Source: JADJTT01 sp049306275
GTDB lineage: Bacteria; Bacteroidota; Bacteroidia; Chitinophagales; Saprospiraceae
Reading direction: 5' to 3'
Length of the DNA: 64,000 bases
Assembly: GCA_049306275.1 (NCBI GenBank)
Contig: JBAQQB010000134.1
Location: 24,302-88,301, forward strand
The notes under the pieces were generated by a model. The model ran no database searches. It saw only the letters and a list, made by a program, of their open reading frames with translations, and was not told the origin of the DNA. Positions 8,209-18,511 of this stretch are shown piece after piece (position 1 is the stretch's first letter; every line of letters begins with the position of its first letter). The translations under genes were made by a program, and so were the position numbers.

Positions 8209-10986
8209 ATGAGCGCAAAATATCATTTTATACCAGCCGTCCGCCAGGGCATTGCAGGCGCGATCAATCGGGAAGATACCCTGGGCGCTGGCATGACGCC
8301 CGCATCCGGTCTCTTCGCATTTTTAAATGTAAATGATCAGGAGACAGCCAGGGTAAAGGTGCAGGTGCTTGGCCCGGGCGACGTCGCCGGCATCCAACGC
8401 GCGGCCATTATTCGAACCGATCCGGCGCCCTGGACGCACGACTTCGAGCCCAATTTTTTTCCCCAGATAGAATTCGACAATCCCGATTTCCCCTGGTTGT
8501 TCACTCCTGCCAAGGCCGATAGTCAGGGCAGGCTGCGCCCCTGGCTTAGCCTGGTAGTGGTGCGACAACAGGAAGGCGTGTCGCTCAACCATCCTGCCGG
8601 ACAGCCTTTGCCGGTATTGTCCATCAAATCGCCAGCAAAGCCGTCCGCTGAGCTGCCCGACCTGTCGGAATCCTGGGCATGGGCTCATGCACAAGTGGCT
8701 GGTAGCGACACCGAGCCTATTGGGGAATTGTTGGTAAAAAAACCGGCGCAAAATTTATCCCGCCTGATTTGTCCGCGCAGGCTTGTGGCAAAAGAAAAGT
8801 ATATCGCGGCCCTGGTGCCCGCTTTTGAAGTTGGCAAAAAAACCGGCCTGGGATTGTCGTTGTCAGAGGCCGATCTGAAAACGCTTCAGCCCACCTGGAC
8901 CTCCGGAGCCGGAGCGCCTCCTGAAATTGATCTTCCCGTGTATTATCACTGGACATTCGATACCGGCGAAGGAGATGATTTTGTGTCGCTTATCCGCAAA
9001 CTGAAATACCGCCCTTTGCCGGATAAAGTGGGGCGCCGGAATATTACCGCGGATAAGTTGCCGTACGACCTGCCCGGCTTGGGAATTTTTGAGATAGAGG
9101 GTGCGCTTCGCCCGGTAAAAGCCCGGTTGCCCAATACCCGCGGCGAACCCGGATGGATTTGCGATTTACCTGGTACACTGCAAACCGTACTCGATGGAGC
9201 GGAGGACGCGTCGGAAACCATGGCAGCGGCATTCGGGGAGCAAGGCGTAAAGTTGTCAGGTAAATATCTTGATAAATGGATTGACGTGCCCGGCAGTATC
9301 TGGCGCATTCAGGATGGAGAAAAAACTTATCATCTTCGGAAATCAACGGATCGGATCAGCGTGTATGAATTGCCGCCGGTGTTTGTTGAAAAATTAAGAG
9401 ACATATTGAATATTCCGGGTAATCAGTCTGCCGATGAAGACCCGGTGGTAGGTTTACCTGTTTATGGCAGCATTCATGCCGAGCAGTCCTTACTCCCGGC
9501 CATCGGTATGCCCTCCTGGCTAAACGAGCTCAATTTAGATCCCAAGCAGCGCATCGCGGCTGGAATGGGCACATTGGTGGTGCAGGATCAGCAGGAAAAC
9601 CTGATGGAATCAGCATGGGCACAATTGCATGACCGGCAGCAGAACCAGACCCTCAATCAAATGCAATTGGGGCGGGAAACCAGTAACGCCCTGTTGCGGA
9701 AACATGTAAATGCCGGAACAAACCAAGAAGATACGGCCAATAATCTGCTCAGAAAAACATCACCGGTTTTCAAGTATATCCAACAGTCTTTGAGCCAATC
9801 GGCGGGAGTAGGCGCTTCCGGTACGCCGGGAGTTGCCATGATGAAACAATTGCCCCAATCCTCCTTTCCCGCAGGAGTTTTTACCGCTGCTTTCCGGCGT
9901 ATCAGCCGACAAGGAGGCGTCGCCTCCAAACGCATGGCGCCCCAGGCCCAGGCCGGCACTTTCTTGTCTTTTATTCAAATGACGAAGGTTTTCATGGAAA
10001 CTAACGGGACGACCACCGGCCCTGCCGTGACGGAAGGCGACCTCTTCAGCATTGCCAATCTTTTACTGAATGAATTAAATCCCGATTACAGTTTTCGCAA
10101 AAGGGCCGAAGAGACGGAAACCCTTACCGCGCCCCGGCCCGATGAAGATCCGCTCGGGGCTGTATTAACTGCTCCAAGGTTCGATTTCCCCATGTACCGG
10201 TATTTACAGGATATTTCGCAGGACTTTCTTTTGTTCGGTGCTGAGCATTTTCCTGAAGACGCCATTACATTGTTGGAGACCAACCCCGAGTTTATTGTTT
10301 CTTTCATGGTAGGGCTCAATCATGAAATGAGCCGGGAGTTGTTGTGGCGCGATTACCCGGTGAACCGGCGCGCTACCTGTTTCCAAACATTTTGGGATGC
10401 TATGCCGTCCGCTTCTTCCACAGATCAGATCAATCCAATCAAAGATTGGAAAAGCGCCGATTCATTGGGGAGCCATCTGGAAACCGGCGGCCAGGGCGAA
10501 CAGTTGGTTCTCCTGATTCGTGGCGACCTGTTGCGGCGGTTCCCATCTGCCACGATCGCCTTAATGCCCTTCGAAGTCGGCAAGTTACAGGAAAACAAGA
10601 TCGTCCGCCCCCAATTCCAGGGACGTTTAGACCCTGATCTCTACTTTTTCGGCTTCCCCATGCAGGAAGAAACGATACGCTCGCAGGGAAATTGGCATTT
10701 CATTATTCAGCAACAGCCTACCCAACCGCGATTCGGGCTCGACAATCCCGCATCGGGGCATTATGCACAGGCGCCGGCCTCGAAAGCAGATTTGAGCTGG
10801 GGACACCTTGTGTCCTCCGAAACGGAGCTGCATGCCTTGTCGCACGCCTCCATCAATAGCCGGTTAAAGAATAAAGTAGTCGAAGGCAATCTGAAGTGGG
10901 GGTATAATTCGGCGCACATGGCTTTGCTGACTTTGCGAAAGCCGGTTAGGATTGCCATCCCCGCCAATATGATATTACCCGCCTAA
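8209..10986 (+). CDS. Large conserved hypothetical protein of the DUF6603 cluster, 925 aa
   Basis: I cannot name this family. It begins MSAKYHFIPAVRQGIAGAI, with no signal peptide or membrane segment. Highly structured, aromatic- and Pro-rich blocks are seen: EFDNPDFPWLFTPA (about residue 88) and RLRPWLSLVVVRQQ (about 108), then ESWAWAHAQV (about 148). Such blocks usually mark a strongly conserved fold. The middle region (residues 440-560) is helical and Gln/Asn-rich, and the C-terminal half has mixed alpha/beta character. From memory, similar proteins occur beside DUF6603 genes in other phyla, but this was not checked. The gap to the next gene is only 12 bp, so translation is probably coupled to the operon. 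Confidence 0.8.
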   Translation: MSAKYHFIPAVRQGIAGAINREDTLGAGMTPASGLFAFLNVNDQETARVKVQVLGPGDVAGIQRAAIIRTDPAPWTHDFEPNFFPQIEFDNPDFPWLFTPAKADSQGRLRPWLSLVVVRQQEGVSLNHPAGQPLPVLSIKSPAKPSAELPDLSESWAWAHAQVAGSDTEPIGELLVKKPAQNLSRLICPRRLVAKEKYIAALVPAFEVGKKTGLGLSLSEADLKTLQPTWTSGAGAPPEIDLPVYYHWTFDTGEGDDFVSLIRKLKYRPLPDKVGRRNITADKLPYDLPGLGIFEIEGALRPVKARLPNTRGEPGWICDLPGTLQTVLDGAEDASETMAAAFGEQGVKLSGKYLDKWIDVPGSIWRIQDGEKTYHLRKSTDRISVYELPPVFVEKLRDILNIPGNQSADEDPVVGLPVYGSIHAEQSLLPAIGMPSWLNELNLDPKQRIAAGMGTLVVQDQQENLMESAWAQLHDRQQNQTLNQMQLGRETSNALLRKHVNAGTNQEDTANNLLRKTSPVFKYIQQSLSQSAGVGASGTPGVAMMKQLPQSSFPAGVFTAAFRRISRQGGVASKRMAPQAQAGTFLSFIQMTKVFMETNGTTTGPAVTEGDLFSIANLLLNELNPDYSFRKRAEETETLTAPRPDEDPLGAVLTAPRFDFPMYRYLQDISQDFLLFGAEHFPEDAITLLETNPEFIVSFMVGLNHEMSRELLWRDYPVNRRATCFQTFWDAMPSASSTDQINPIKDWKSADSLGSHLETGGQGEQLVLLIRGDLLRRFPSATIALMPFEVGKLQENKIVRPQFQGRLDPDLYFFGFPMQEETIRSQGNWHFIIQQQPTQPRFGLDNPASGHYAQAPASKADLSWGHLVSSETELHALSHASINSRLKNKVVEGNLKWGYNSAHMALLTLRKPVRIAIPANMILPA

Positions 10987-10998
10987 ACACATAACAAC

Positions 10999-13900
10999 AT
11001 GGAAACCTTGCAATTAGAAATAAACAGGGCACGAACGGCGGTTAAAACTGCAAAGAATGCGATAGCTCTGCTGGAGGGAGAATTGATAACACTGATCAAA
11101 GAAATTGAATCCAGGCGCAAGGAGCTTGAGCAATTTCTAGCGGATGAGTCGGCGCTTCCTGTTAAGATAAAAAAAGAGAAAGAAAATCTTGCAAGCCTCA
11201 AAATTGCTATTATCGGTTCGGAAACAGTTGTTCAACAGTTATTAAATATATGGGTCGCTCAGGGGAGAAAATTGCCCAAACCCGTAAACCTGAAAACTGC
11301 CGAAACAAACCTGGAGGCTAAAAAAAAGGAACGGGATGCGCTGGAGAAAAAGATCAGCGATTTAGAAAAAAAACTGGCCAACATCCCGGCACTGAAGAAA
11401 AAGGCCAATGATGATATTAAAAAATTTGAAAGCGCCAAATCAGATGCGACCGCCAAACTCGATGCTGCCAAAGCCGATCTGGCATTACTCGAAAAGGAAT
11501 ACAAGCAACTCACGGATGCTCAAAAGCAACAGATCGAAGAAGCGATGGGAGCCATGCCGGTCGCCGACTTGCCGGTAGCGCTACTCCCCGTTCATCTACA
11601 AACCCGCTATCATTTGGAAGGCGATCAGCCGGAGTTGCTTATCCGGATTTATCCCGATGCACTTTATATAGATACCCATGAGCCCGAATTGACCGAAGCG
11701 GAGTTGAATTATGGGAAGAACTATTGGGACAGGCTGTGGCGTATTGGAAAAGGCCAGGATGAAGAGGCCGAACTCCAGCGACAAAACGTCTGGGCGCAAT
11801 TGTGCCAGCGCTTTACGCCGCGGAGGGCGGCCTGGATTGTCAAGACGCTTGCTCCACTAAATCCCGGCGCTCAACCCGAAACGGCTATTGCGGAAAACAA
11901 ACCCTTATCAAGTCCGATCCAGTTTCCTAACCCGGAGAAGCGAGCAAGTTCATGGACGCGTGCGCCTAAAGTTACATTTTCTCCCCACCGTTGGGTCGCC
12001 TCGGCCTATCGCGGCGGCGAAAGGGTGCTGTTGGCCTGGGGCAATCCCGTCGCAAAAAATATTCACATGGGCCCCAACCCCAAAGCGCCTATGCCCCTGC
12101 CGGATACACTGTCTGCCGAACAAGTAGCTATTGATGAAGGCATGCGGTGGTTGATTGATTTTCAGGAGGCAGAAAGAGAGGGAATGGCGATCCGGGCTCG
12201 CCTTTCGCCCGAGGAAGCGCGGATTCCTTTGGATACGCTGGTCGTTTTCGGTATGGCCAACGAGCTCGACGGCGCCGCTGGCGCCAGGAAGCTTGAAGAT
12301 TTATTAAATGCACATCATTACACCGGCGGCCTGGCTTTCGTCCCGCAGGGAACGCCCACAAATAATATGGAAGAATCCGGTTCCGGATTCTCTTCGGACG
12401 ACCCCGGTTTTATCAGGAGTTTTGATACCGAATGCAAACCCCCGCTTTTTGATGCCGGATATGCATGTAATGGTACGCTATTGGCCGAAACCATGGGGTT
12501 GTCTCCTGCCATATTTCAACATATCCAGCATGCGCAAGGGAAAGAGCGGCAGGAGGCCCGGTTTATGCGAACCGCGCTGTGGCCGGTAACCTGGGGATAT
12601 TTTTTGGAACAGATGGTGGGCAATGATAAAATTACCCCGGAAGTGATCCGGCAGGTGCGAAAACATTACATTGATTTCGTCTCCGGCGGCGGCTTATTGC
12701 CGGCAATACGCGTCGGAAAACAACCCTATGGCATTCTGCCGGTTACCGCTCTCAATCGTTGGAAGCCTGAAACAGAGACAGAATTACCCGCCCATTTGAT
12801 TGCTTTAATGCAAGCCCCTCCCGATAATCGCCAAGAAGCGATCAGCCTGCGGCAGATATGGAAAAATGCGTTGGCGAACGTTTCAAAAGCGACCACTGAG
12901 GAGGTTGGGGGGCAAAGATTGTTGGAAATCCTCAGCTTAAATGCTATATCAGGGCAATTCACGGCGAAAACCATGATAGACCGGGCTTTGTTGCAGGATG
13001 CCGCCGTACCTGCATCCCTAAAACCACCCGTGCTTTCTGCGCAGGAGCTGACGGAACGGATTAAGCGTGCCGAGAAACTATTAGATCGTTTGGGCATCAA
13101 AGGACGACACCGGCTGCTTGATATGGCCTACTCGCTGGCTACCTTATCGTTGAACGCGCCTTTAACCTCCGATGGGTCAAAGGAAGAACCCCTGCAGCCC
13201 GGCTACATCAATTGGCTCCGTACGGCCAACATTCAGGCATTAATCAAGGAGTCAGGGCTGGAAACCAAACCTGATATGTTGTTTTATTTGCTCCTGCGTC
13301 ATGCGGCTCTGCTTGCATATAGCAATGCTATATTTCAGAAGCTGATGTCGGAGGGGAAAATTAAGTGGGAAAATCGCCTGGAGCCTTCTACGGTGAGCAA
13401 CAAAGCCCCTGCAACACCCACGCTTGGCCGTTATCTGCTAAATAACGCCAATGTTTTGGCGAAAGAGGAGGACCATCCGGCAGAATTGAAAGAATTTCGG
13501 GATAGCCTCCAAGGACTGGAAAACCTAAGCGTCGCACGGCTGGAGGATTTGTTCAGGGAAACCATGGATATCAGCGCGCATCGGCTGGACGCCTGGGCGA
13601 CCTCCCTGGCCGGACGCCGCCTTTTTGAAATGCGGAAACAGCAGCCAACCGGGATACTTTTGGGCGGCTTCGGTTGGGTAGAAAACCTCTCACCCAGTCC
13701 AACGCCTGTAAGTGTCGACACCGCTATCGCAGGCGAATCCGGCTCCCCCGTATTTGCCGGTTTGGAAAAAGGCGGTTTTATCCACGCTCCCTCGCTTGAC
13801 CACGCTGCCACGGCCGCCATATTGCGCAGCGGCTATCTTGCACAGAACAAAGACAGAAATTCCAGCCAGTTTGCCATAGACCTTTCCTCCGAACGGGCGC

Positions 13901-16686
13901 GTTTAGCGCAGGCGCTCCTGGAAGGTGTCCGCCAAGGCCAGACCCTGTCTGCTCTGCTGGGCTATCGTTTTGAACGGGGCCTGCACGAGCGGCGGCTGGA
14001 TCATTTTATTGAGTCTTTTCGGCTGCTTGCCCCTCTGGGGTCTGTATATAAAATTATGGCAGATGTGGAATCAACCCGGCAAAAGATTACCGAGCTGGAA
14101 AAATGGAAAAGCCCGGAATTAAAAGCTGCGGAAGCCAATTTTGGAAAATTTTCCGAGATGATAACCCGATTTACAAAATGGTATAAAGATTTTTACCATA
14201 ACAAATTGTCCAGCAAAGAGTTCGATGTTATATTCCGGGAAATAGCAGTCTTAGACGCTCAAATATCCATGCTGGGCAAGATACTTGCTGATGGAGATTT
14301 TACTGAAAAAGGGAAAGAAGATATGGAACGCGAAATAGCGCGTTTGAATGCGATCAAGGGAAAATGGTTGATTCAGCTAAAAACCAAAATTGATGATCTC
14401 AATAACCGTGCGAAGGACTTTAAAAAACTCCACAACGAGTTGGTCGATTATTTGTACAAATACCCTGCTGGAAAGGGTCCTGTTAAGGTGAAAGTCAATT
14501 TTCCTCCATCCAATTCAATTGCAAAACTAAACTGGAATCAACCTATAATTTCCCAGAATACGATTCAGGTAGTCCGGGCCGCAATAGAAACAATAAACAA
14601 TGGCCAACCATCATTGCTGGCCAGCCGCCTACCGGAGGCAGTCAAGGAATTTAAGGTTTATATAAAAGACTTATCCCTGAAATCCCACCCGGCTCTTTCT
14701 TCCACCCTGGCACAGTTGGAGCAATTGGAAACTGCACTCGAGCAGGCGAAACAGTCCTTTAATGATCAATATTTATTGCCTGCAGACAGCGATATGGGTG
14801 CTATGGAGACTATTCCCGCCCAGAATGTGGTAGATGGACTTGCGCTGTTGCGCCTTTGGCGCGAGCAGGATATTAAGCCGGTTATTCCATTTGGGGGGCA
14901 AGTTGGAACAAAGCAAGTTAAACTGCCGAAATCCGGCGAACAATATGATGGGTTGGAAGCGGAATTGAATGCCCTTTCCGATGCCATGGATGCTGTAAGC
15001 GATGCCATTGTGGCGGAGAGCGTGTATCAAACGGTGAAAGGCAACGCCGTAAAAGCCGGCGCTTCCCTCGACGCTATCGGCAGGGGAGAACTGCCGCCAG
15101 CTGAACTGGAGTTTTTAAGATCACCCCTGGGTGGAACAAACCTCACCCATCGTTTTTTTCTACTTTTAAACGATAAATCGACGAATACCGAGTGGCCTAC
15201 GGCAGCAAGCCAGGTTCGTTCAAAAATTGAACCTGCGCTGAATGCATGGGCCGGAAGGCTTCTGGGAAATCCCAATCAAATTTTGATCCAGGCGGAATAT
15301 TTGCATCCGGAATCAAAAATTGTCCTGGCAAACCGTTTGGTGCGGTTGAGCGAACTGCAATTGTCGGCCCTCGATTTTATTTATTTGAGTAATCGTGAGC
15401 CTTTTCCGCTACAGCTGGAATTGGAGCAACGGATCCTCTATCATTTGCACCGATCAATGCCTCAGGATATTCCGCCCGATGCAACGGTGCAATTGTTTTT
15501 TGAGCGCGGCAACGATTGGTTACCCAACCAATTTTCCTTGACCGAAATGCTGGAAGCCGGCCGCGCGATCCGCGAAGTGATAGTAAAAGCAAGTCCCTTG
15601 CAACCACATCACCTCAAACGGCAAGGCAGCACCGATTCATCCGCTTTTGACGCCAGTGAACTTCAGGAGCGTGTAAACACCATCGTGAACAATTTCAAAA
15701 ATGCCCAAAATAAGCTCTCGCAATTATCCGGCAATCCGCAAGCGCCGCCGGAAGAAATCAGGAGCGTCCTGATGACCTTCGCCGGTTTTGGGATGCCGGG
15801 CGCCGTACCGGTTTCCGTAGTGGGAAATACTGCGGAAGACCGCCGCTCACTCCTTGAACAGAGCAGGGCGATTCTCACCGAAGCCAACCGCCGATTGACA
15901 GAGGCGCAAGGAATGCTGTCCACAATTTCTCTGGAAAATAGTGAAAGCCATAAGCTCGAGGTTTATTCCAATTGTATTCAAACGCTGCTCCACTCCGATT
16001 TTCAACTATTGCCGCTGTTTCGCCTACCCAAAGAAGGCGATGTCGTTCAATCCTTCAGCCAAAGTGAAAAACTGCAGAATAACGACCCGTATGCCGTTTG
16101 TGCCTGGCTTGAACGAACCGCCCGGGTAAGAGAAGCGGTGGCGGATATGAATGATGCGATTGGATATTCACAAGCCCTGCTCCAAAAATATGAAAATCAC
16201 TGTAAAGTAGGGCAATTACCCCATTTGCAGGGCGACCGCTGGGCTGCATTGCCCTGTGAAGCCGGAAAGGAGGTGCGACCGGGCACTATTTCCCTGGTTA
16301 GTAATATGCCTTGGGGTATCGATGCTTCGGCCAGGCAATCGGGCTTATTGATTGATGAATGGACGGAAATCATTCCGAAGCAAAAACAGATGACGGGACT
16401 TGCCTTTCAATTTGAAAACCCCGGCGCACGAGCACCTCAATCCATTTTACTCGCGGCGCCGCCGAAAGAAACGGAGCGGTGGGATATTGAATTAATTGAA
16501 AGTATATTAATGGAAACCAATGAATGGTGCAAGTTGCGCGCAGTAGATTTGGAAGCATTGTCCCGAAATGAAAAAGAGCAGGACGTATCTCAATTTTTGC
16601 CGGCTGTATATCTTTCCTTAAACCCGGAAGGAGATACTATTTCCACAGACCCCCTCAGGGCATTCCTGCCCCCACGTATTGAGTAA
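10999..16686 (+). CDS. Giant coiled-coil protein of the DUF6603 cluster, 1895 aa
   Basis: The largest gene of the window. Residues 5-190 form a long Lys/Glu/Ala-rich coiled coil. At about residue 194 the conserved globular part begins with LLPVHLQTRYH, followed by ELLIRIYPDALYIDTHEPEL and then YWDRLWRIGK. A second coiled coil (about residues 1015-1165, with KITELEKWKSPELKAAEA) interrupts the middle of the protein, and a further helical stretch lies near 1550-1650. No signal peptide, transmembrane segment, Walker motif or recognised catalytic motif was found. The shape (globular blocks joined by coils) suggests a scaffold or large assembly rather than a small-molecule enzyme (inference). It sits 12 bp after the 925-aa gene and 18 bp before the 591-aa gene. 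Confidence 0.8.
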   Translation: METLQLEINRARTAVKTAKNAIALLEGELITLIKEIESRRKELEQFLADESALPVKIKKEKENLASLKIAIIGSETVVQQLLNIWVAQGRKLPKPVNLKTAETNLEAKKKERDALEKKISDLEKKLANIPALKKKANDDIKKFESAKSDATAKLDAAKADLALLEKEYKQLTDAQKQQIEEAMGAMPVADLPVALLPVHLQTRYHLEGDQPELLIRIYPDALYIDTHEPELTEAELNYGKNYWDRLWRIGKGQDEEAELQRQNVWAQLCQRFTPRRAAWIVKTLAPLNPGAQPETAIAENKPLSSPIQFPNPEKRASSWTRAPKVTFSPHRWVASAYRGGERVLLAWGNPVAKNIHMGPNPKAPMPLPDTLSAEQVAIDEGMRWLIDFQEAEREGMAIRARLSPEEARIPLDTLVVFGMANELDGAAGARKLEDLLNAHHYTGGLAFVPQGTPTNNMEESGSGFSSDDPGFIRSFDTECKPPLFDAGYACNGTLLAETMGLSPAIFQHIQHAQGKERQEARFMRTALWPVTWGYFLEQMVGNDKITPEVIRQVRKHYIDFVSGGGLLPAIRVGKQPYGILPVTALNRWKPETETELPAHLIALMQAPPDNRQEAISLRQIWKNALANVSKATTEEVGGQRLLEILSLNAISGQFTAKTMIDRALLQDAAVPASLKPPVLSAQELTERIKRAEKLLDRLGIKGRHRLLDMAYSLATLSLNAPLTSDGSKEEPLQPGYINWLRTANIQALIKESGLETKPDMLFYLLLRHAALLAYSNAIFQKLMSEGKIKWENRLEPSTVSNKAPATPTLGRYLLNNANVLAKEEDHPAELKEFRDSLQGLENLSVARLEDLFRETMDISAHRLDAWATSLAGRRLFEMRKQQPTGILLGGFGWVENLSPSPTPVSVDTAIAGESGSPVFAGLEKGGFIHAPSLDHAATAAILRSGYLAQNKDRNSSQFAIDLSSERARLAQALLEGVRQGQTLSALLGYRFERGLHERRLDHFIESFRLLAPLGSVYKIMADVESTRQKITELEKWKSPELKAAEANFGKFSEMITRFTKWYKDFYHNKLSSKEFDVIFREIAVLDAQISMLGKILADGDFTEKGKEDMEREIARLNAIKGKWLIQLKTKIDDLNNRAKDFKKLHNELVDYLYKYPAGKGPVKVKVNFPPSNSIAKLNWNQPIISQNTIQVVRAAIETINNGQPSLLASRLPEAVKEFKVYIKDLSLKSHPALSSTLAQLEQLETALEQAKQSFNDQYLLPADSDMGAMETIPAQNVVDGLALLRLWREQDIKPVIPFGGQVGTKQVKLPKSGEQYDGLEAELNALSDAMDAVSDAIVAESVYQTVKGNAVKAGASLDAIGRGELPPAELEFLRSPLGGTNLTHRFFLLLNDKSTNTEWPTAASQVRSKIEPALNAWAGRLLGNPNQILIQAEYLHPESKIVLANRLVRLSELQLSALDFIYLSNREPFPLQLELEQRILYHLHRSMPQDIPPDATVQLFFERGNDWLPNQFSLTEMLEAGRAIREVIVKASPLQPHHLKRQGSTDSSAFDASELQERVNTIVNNFKNAQNKLSQLSGNPQAPPEEIRSVLMTFAGFGMPGAVPVSVVGNTAEDRRSLLEQSRAILTEANRRLTEAQGMLSTISLENSESHKLEVYSNCIQTLLHSDFQLLPLFRLPKEGDVVQSFSQSEKLQNNDPYAVCAWLERTARVREAVADMNDAIGYSQALLQKYENHCKVGQLPHLQGDRWAALPCEAGKEVRPGTISLVSNMPWGIDASARQSGLLIDEWTEIIPKQKQMTGLAFQFENPGARAPQSILLAAPPKETERWDIELIESILMETNEWCKLRAVDLEALSRNEKEQDVSQFLPAVYLSLNPEGDTISTDPLRAFLPPRIE

Positions 16687-16704
16687 CGACAAAACGCACA
16701 AATC

Positions 16705-18480
16705 ATGTCATACACTTTTTGGACCCGTATCGGGCCTCAAACACGCGATAAAAACATGCTGGAGCCGCTCCAGGCTCGTATTCATGATCCGCTGTGGATG
16801 TTGGCGCGCCAATGGCAACTTGGGGAATTTCAGGGGGAAGATGCGGGATCGCCTGCCAGCGCTCGTGTGCGGCTGGAAGGGGCAAAACTCAGTCGTTATT
16901 ACGCGGGCGCATTGGAGGATGGCGCCCAGGTTGCAGGAACTGCCTTTGATTGTTCAAAAATTCCCTTGGAGACCCTGGTTGAACAAGAGCCCGTTTGGCC
17001 GGCACCGGGACAGGGGAGTCAGTTGCGTTTGGCGGCGGAAGCAGGCATTCATTTTTTTCGGTTGCTCGACGCACACCAAATGGGTGCTTACAAGAAAGCT
17101 TATCTGGAGCAGTTCGGTTTGAGGGTACCGGCTAATCTGAACCCGCTTGAACTCGATAAACAAGCTTTGCGTTTTTTGACCATAATGGCCGGCCGGGTAC
17201 CAGATGGCGCACAATTATTTCAAATCTTCGCCACTACGCTGAAAAACAATCCACCACAGCTTCCTGCTTTTCCTGCCGTAAAAAGCGCCGATCGCCAGAA
17301 AATGATCCAGATTGCCCAATCCTGGTTAAACTGGTGCGAGTCGCTGTTCAGTGTACCTTCAACTGGTAAGCAGGCATGGAATGCGCAACGGATGGAGTAT
17401 GCCTTTGCAGTGGCAGCGCATACTGGAGAAGGAGAAATGGTATTGGTGGCTAATGAATATCAGGACGGACATCTTGACTGGTATTCGTTTAATACAAAAC
17501 CAGGCGTTTCTTTGGGCACATCTCCTCTTGATTCGCCCGTACAAAAGAGTACGCATACATTAATTCCCGCTCCTGTTAGCTATAAAGGAATGCCCGGCGA
17601 CCGTTTTTGGGAATTTGAAGATGCCTCCGTCAACTTTGGCGCCATTGAAGCTGAATCAACCGATTTGCCCCGTCTTGTTTTTATAGACTTTGCATTATCC
17701 ATTGGGAATGACTGGTTTCAAATCCCTATCGAACTCGACAAGGGCGCTATATACATGGTTAATTCTCTTGTAGTGACCGATACTTTCGGTATACGCACTA
17801 TCATTCAGCCCTATCAAAAACTGGACGGCCCACTGTCTTCCTGGCGCCTGTTTCACGTTGGTAAAGATCGATACCAGCCCTCCGTCGACCCGACGAGGGT
17901 GGAATCGCGCCTGTTTATACCGCCCGCCCTTGCAGGAAGTCTGGAAAGCAAGCCTTTGGAAGAAATTTTGTTTATTCGGGATGAAATGGCAAACATGGCA
18001 TGGGCCGTGGAGAAAACAGTGGAAAGTCCCCTTGGCCTGCCTCTGAATCGTCACGAGATATACCTGGAAAAAGTCCGCAGAGAAAGGGAACTAACTGAAT
18101 CGGAGCCAGTAGGAAGCATATACCCCCTCTATAAGTTGGTTTCAAAGGTGCCCGACTATTGGATTCCGTTCGTTCCTGTGCAGGAAATAGCTACTGGCGC
18201 AGACGGCGACCCTGTACCGGCTATTCGGTTGCAAAGAGCCCGTTTGTTCAGAGAACCGTCAAATTCTTCCCCCGCTTCTGATGTCAGGAGCCAGATTTTG
18301 AGTACTCCAGGCCCTTTGAAGATGTTTGAAGAAGAAATACCCCGGGCCGGCATAATGATAAAACGGTCCTACCAATACGCCCGATGGGCCGACGGGGCCA
18401 CCTTTCTTTGGATCGGACGGAAAAAAACTATTGGAAAGGGTGAAGGGTGGAGTGGGTTGCGGTTTGACGTGGTGGAGTGA
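16705..18480 (+). CDS. Conserved hypothetical protein of the DUF6603 cluster, 591 aa
   Basis: Last of the four tightly packed large genes. The N-terminus has a striking block, DPLWMLARQWQLGEFQGED at about residues 28-46, followed by AGSPASARVRLEG, which looks like the most conserved part of the family. The rest is mixed alpha/beta with aromatic residues and a late segment RSYQYARWADGATFLWIGR. There is no signal peptide or membrane segment. I recall proteins with the 'DPLWxLaRQWQxGEFxGEDaGSP' block beside the same partners in actinobacteria and myxobacteria, always as hypothetical proteins. This is memory, not a search. The function is unknown. Confidence 0.8.
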   Translation: MSYTFWTRIGPQTRDKNMLEPLQARIHDPLWMLARQWQLGEFQGEDAGSPASARVRLEGAKLSRYYAGALEDGAQVAGTAFDCSKIPLETLVEQEPVWPAPGQGSQLRLAAEAGIHFFRLLDAHQMGAYKKAYLEQFGLRVPANLNPLELDKQALRFLTIMAGRVPDGAQLFQIFATTLKNNPPQLPAFPAVKSADRQKMIQIAQSWLNWCESLFSVPSTGKQAWNAQRMEYAFAVAAHTGEGEMVLVANEYQDGHLDWYSFNTKPGVSLGTSPLDSPVQKSTHTLIPAPVSYKGMPGDRFWEFEDASVNFGAIEAESTDLPRLVFIDFALSIGNDWFQIPIELDKGAIYMVNSLVVTDTFGIRTIIQPYQKLDGPLSSWRLFHVGKDRYQPSVDPTRVESRLFIPPALAGSLESKPLEEILFIRDEMANMAWAVEKTVESPLGLPLNRHEIYLEKVRRERELTESEPVGSIYPLYKLVSKVPDYWIPFVPVQEIATGADGDPVPAIRLQRARLFREPSNSSPASDVRSQILSTPGPLKMFEEEIPRAGIMIKRSYQYARWADGATFLWIGRKKTIGKGEGWSGLRFDVVE

Positions 18481-18511
18481 ATGTATATAGCTTTGAGTCA
18501 TTTGTTTTCGT

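Noticed and set aside
1986..18480. Contractile injection system, type VI secretion or phage tail cluster
   Set aside because: No sheath, tube, spike, baseplate or AAA+ loading ATPase could be recognised. The four large proteins match none of these by motif, though a structural search would be decisive.
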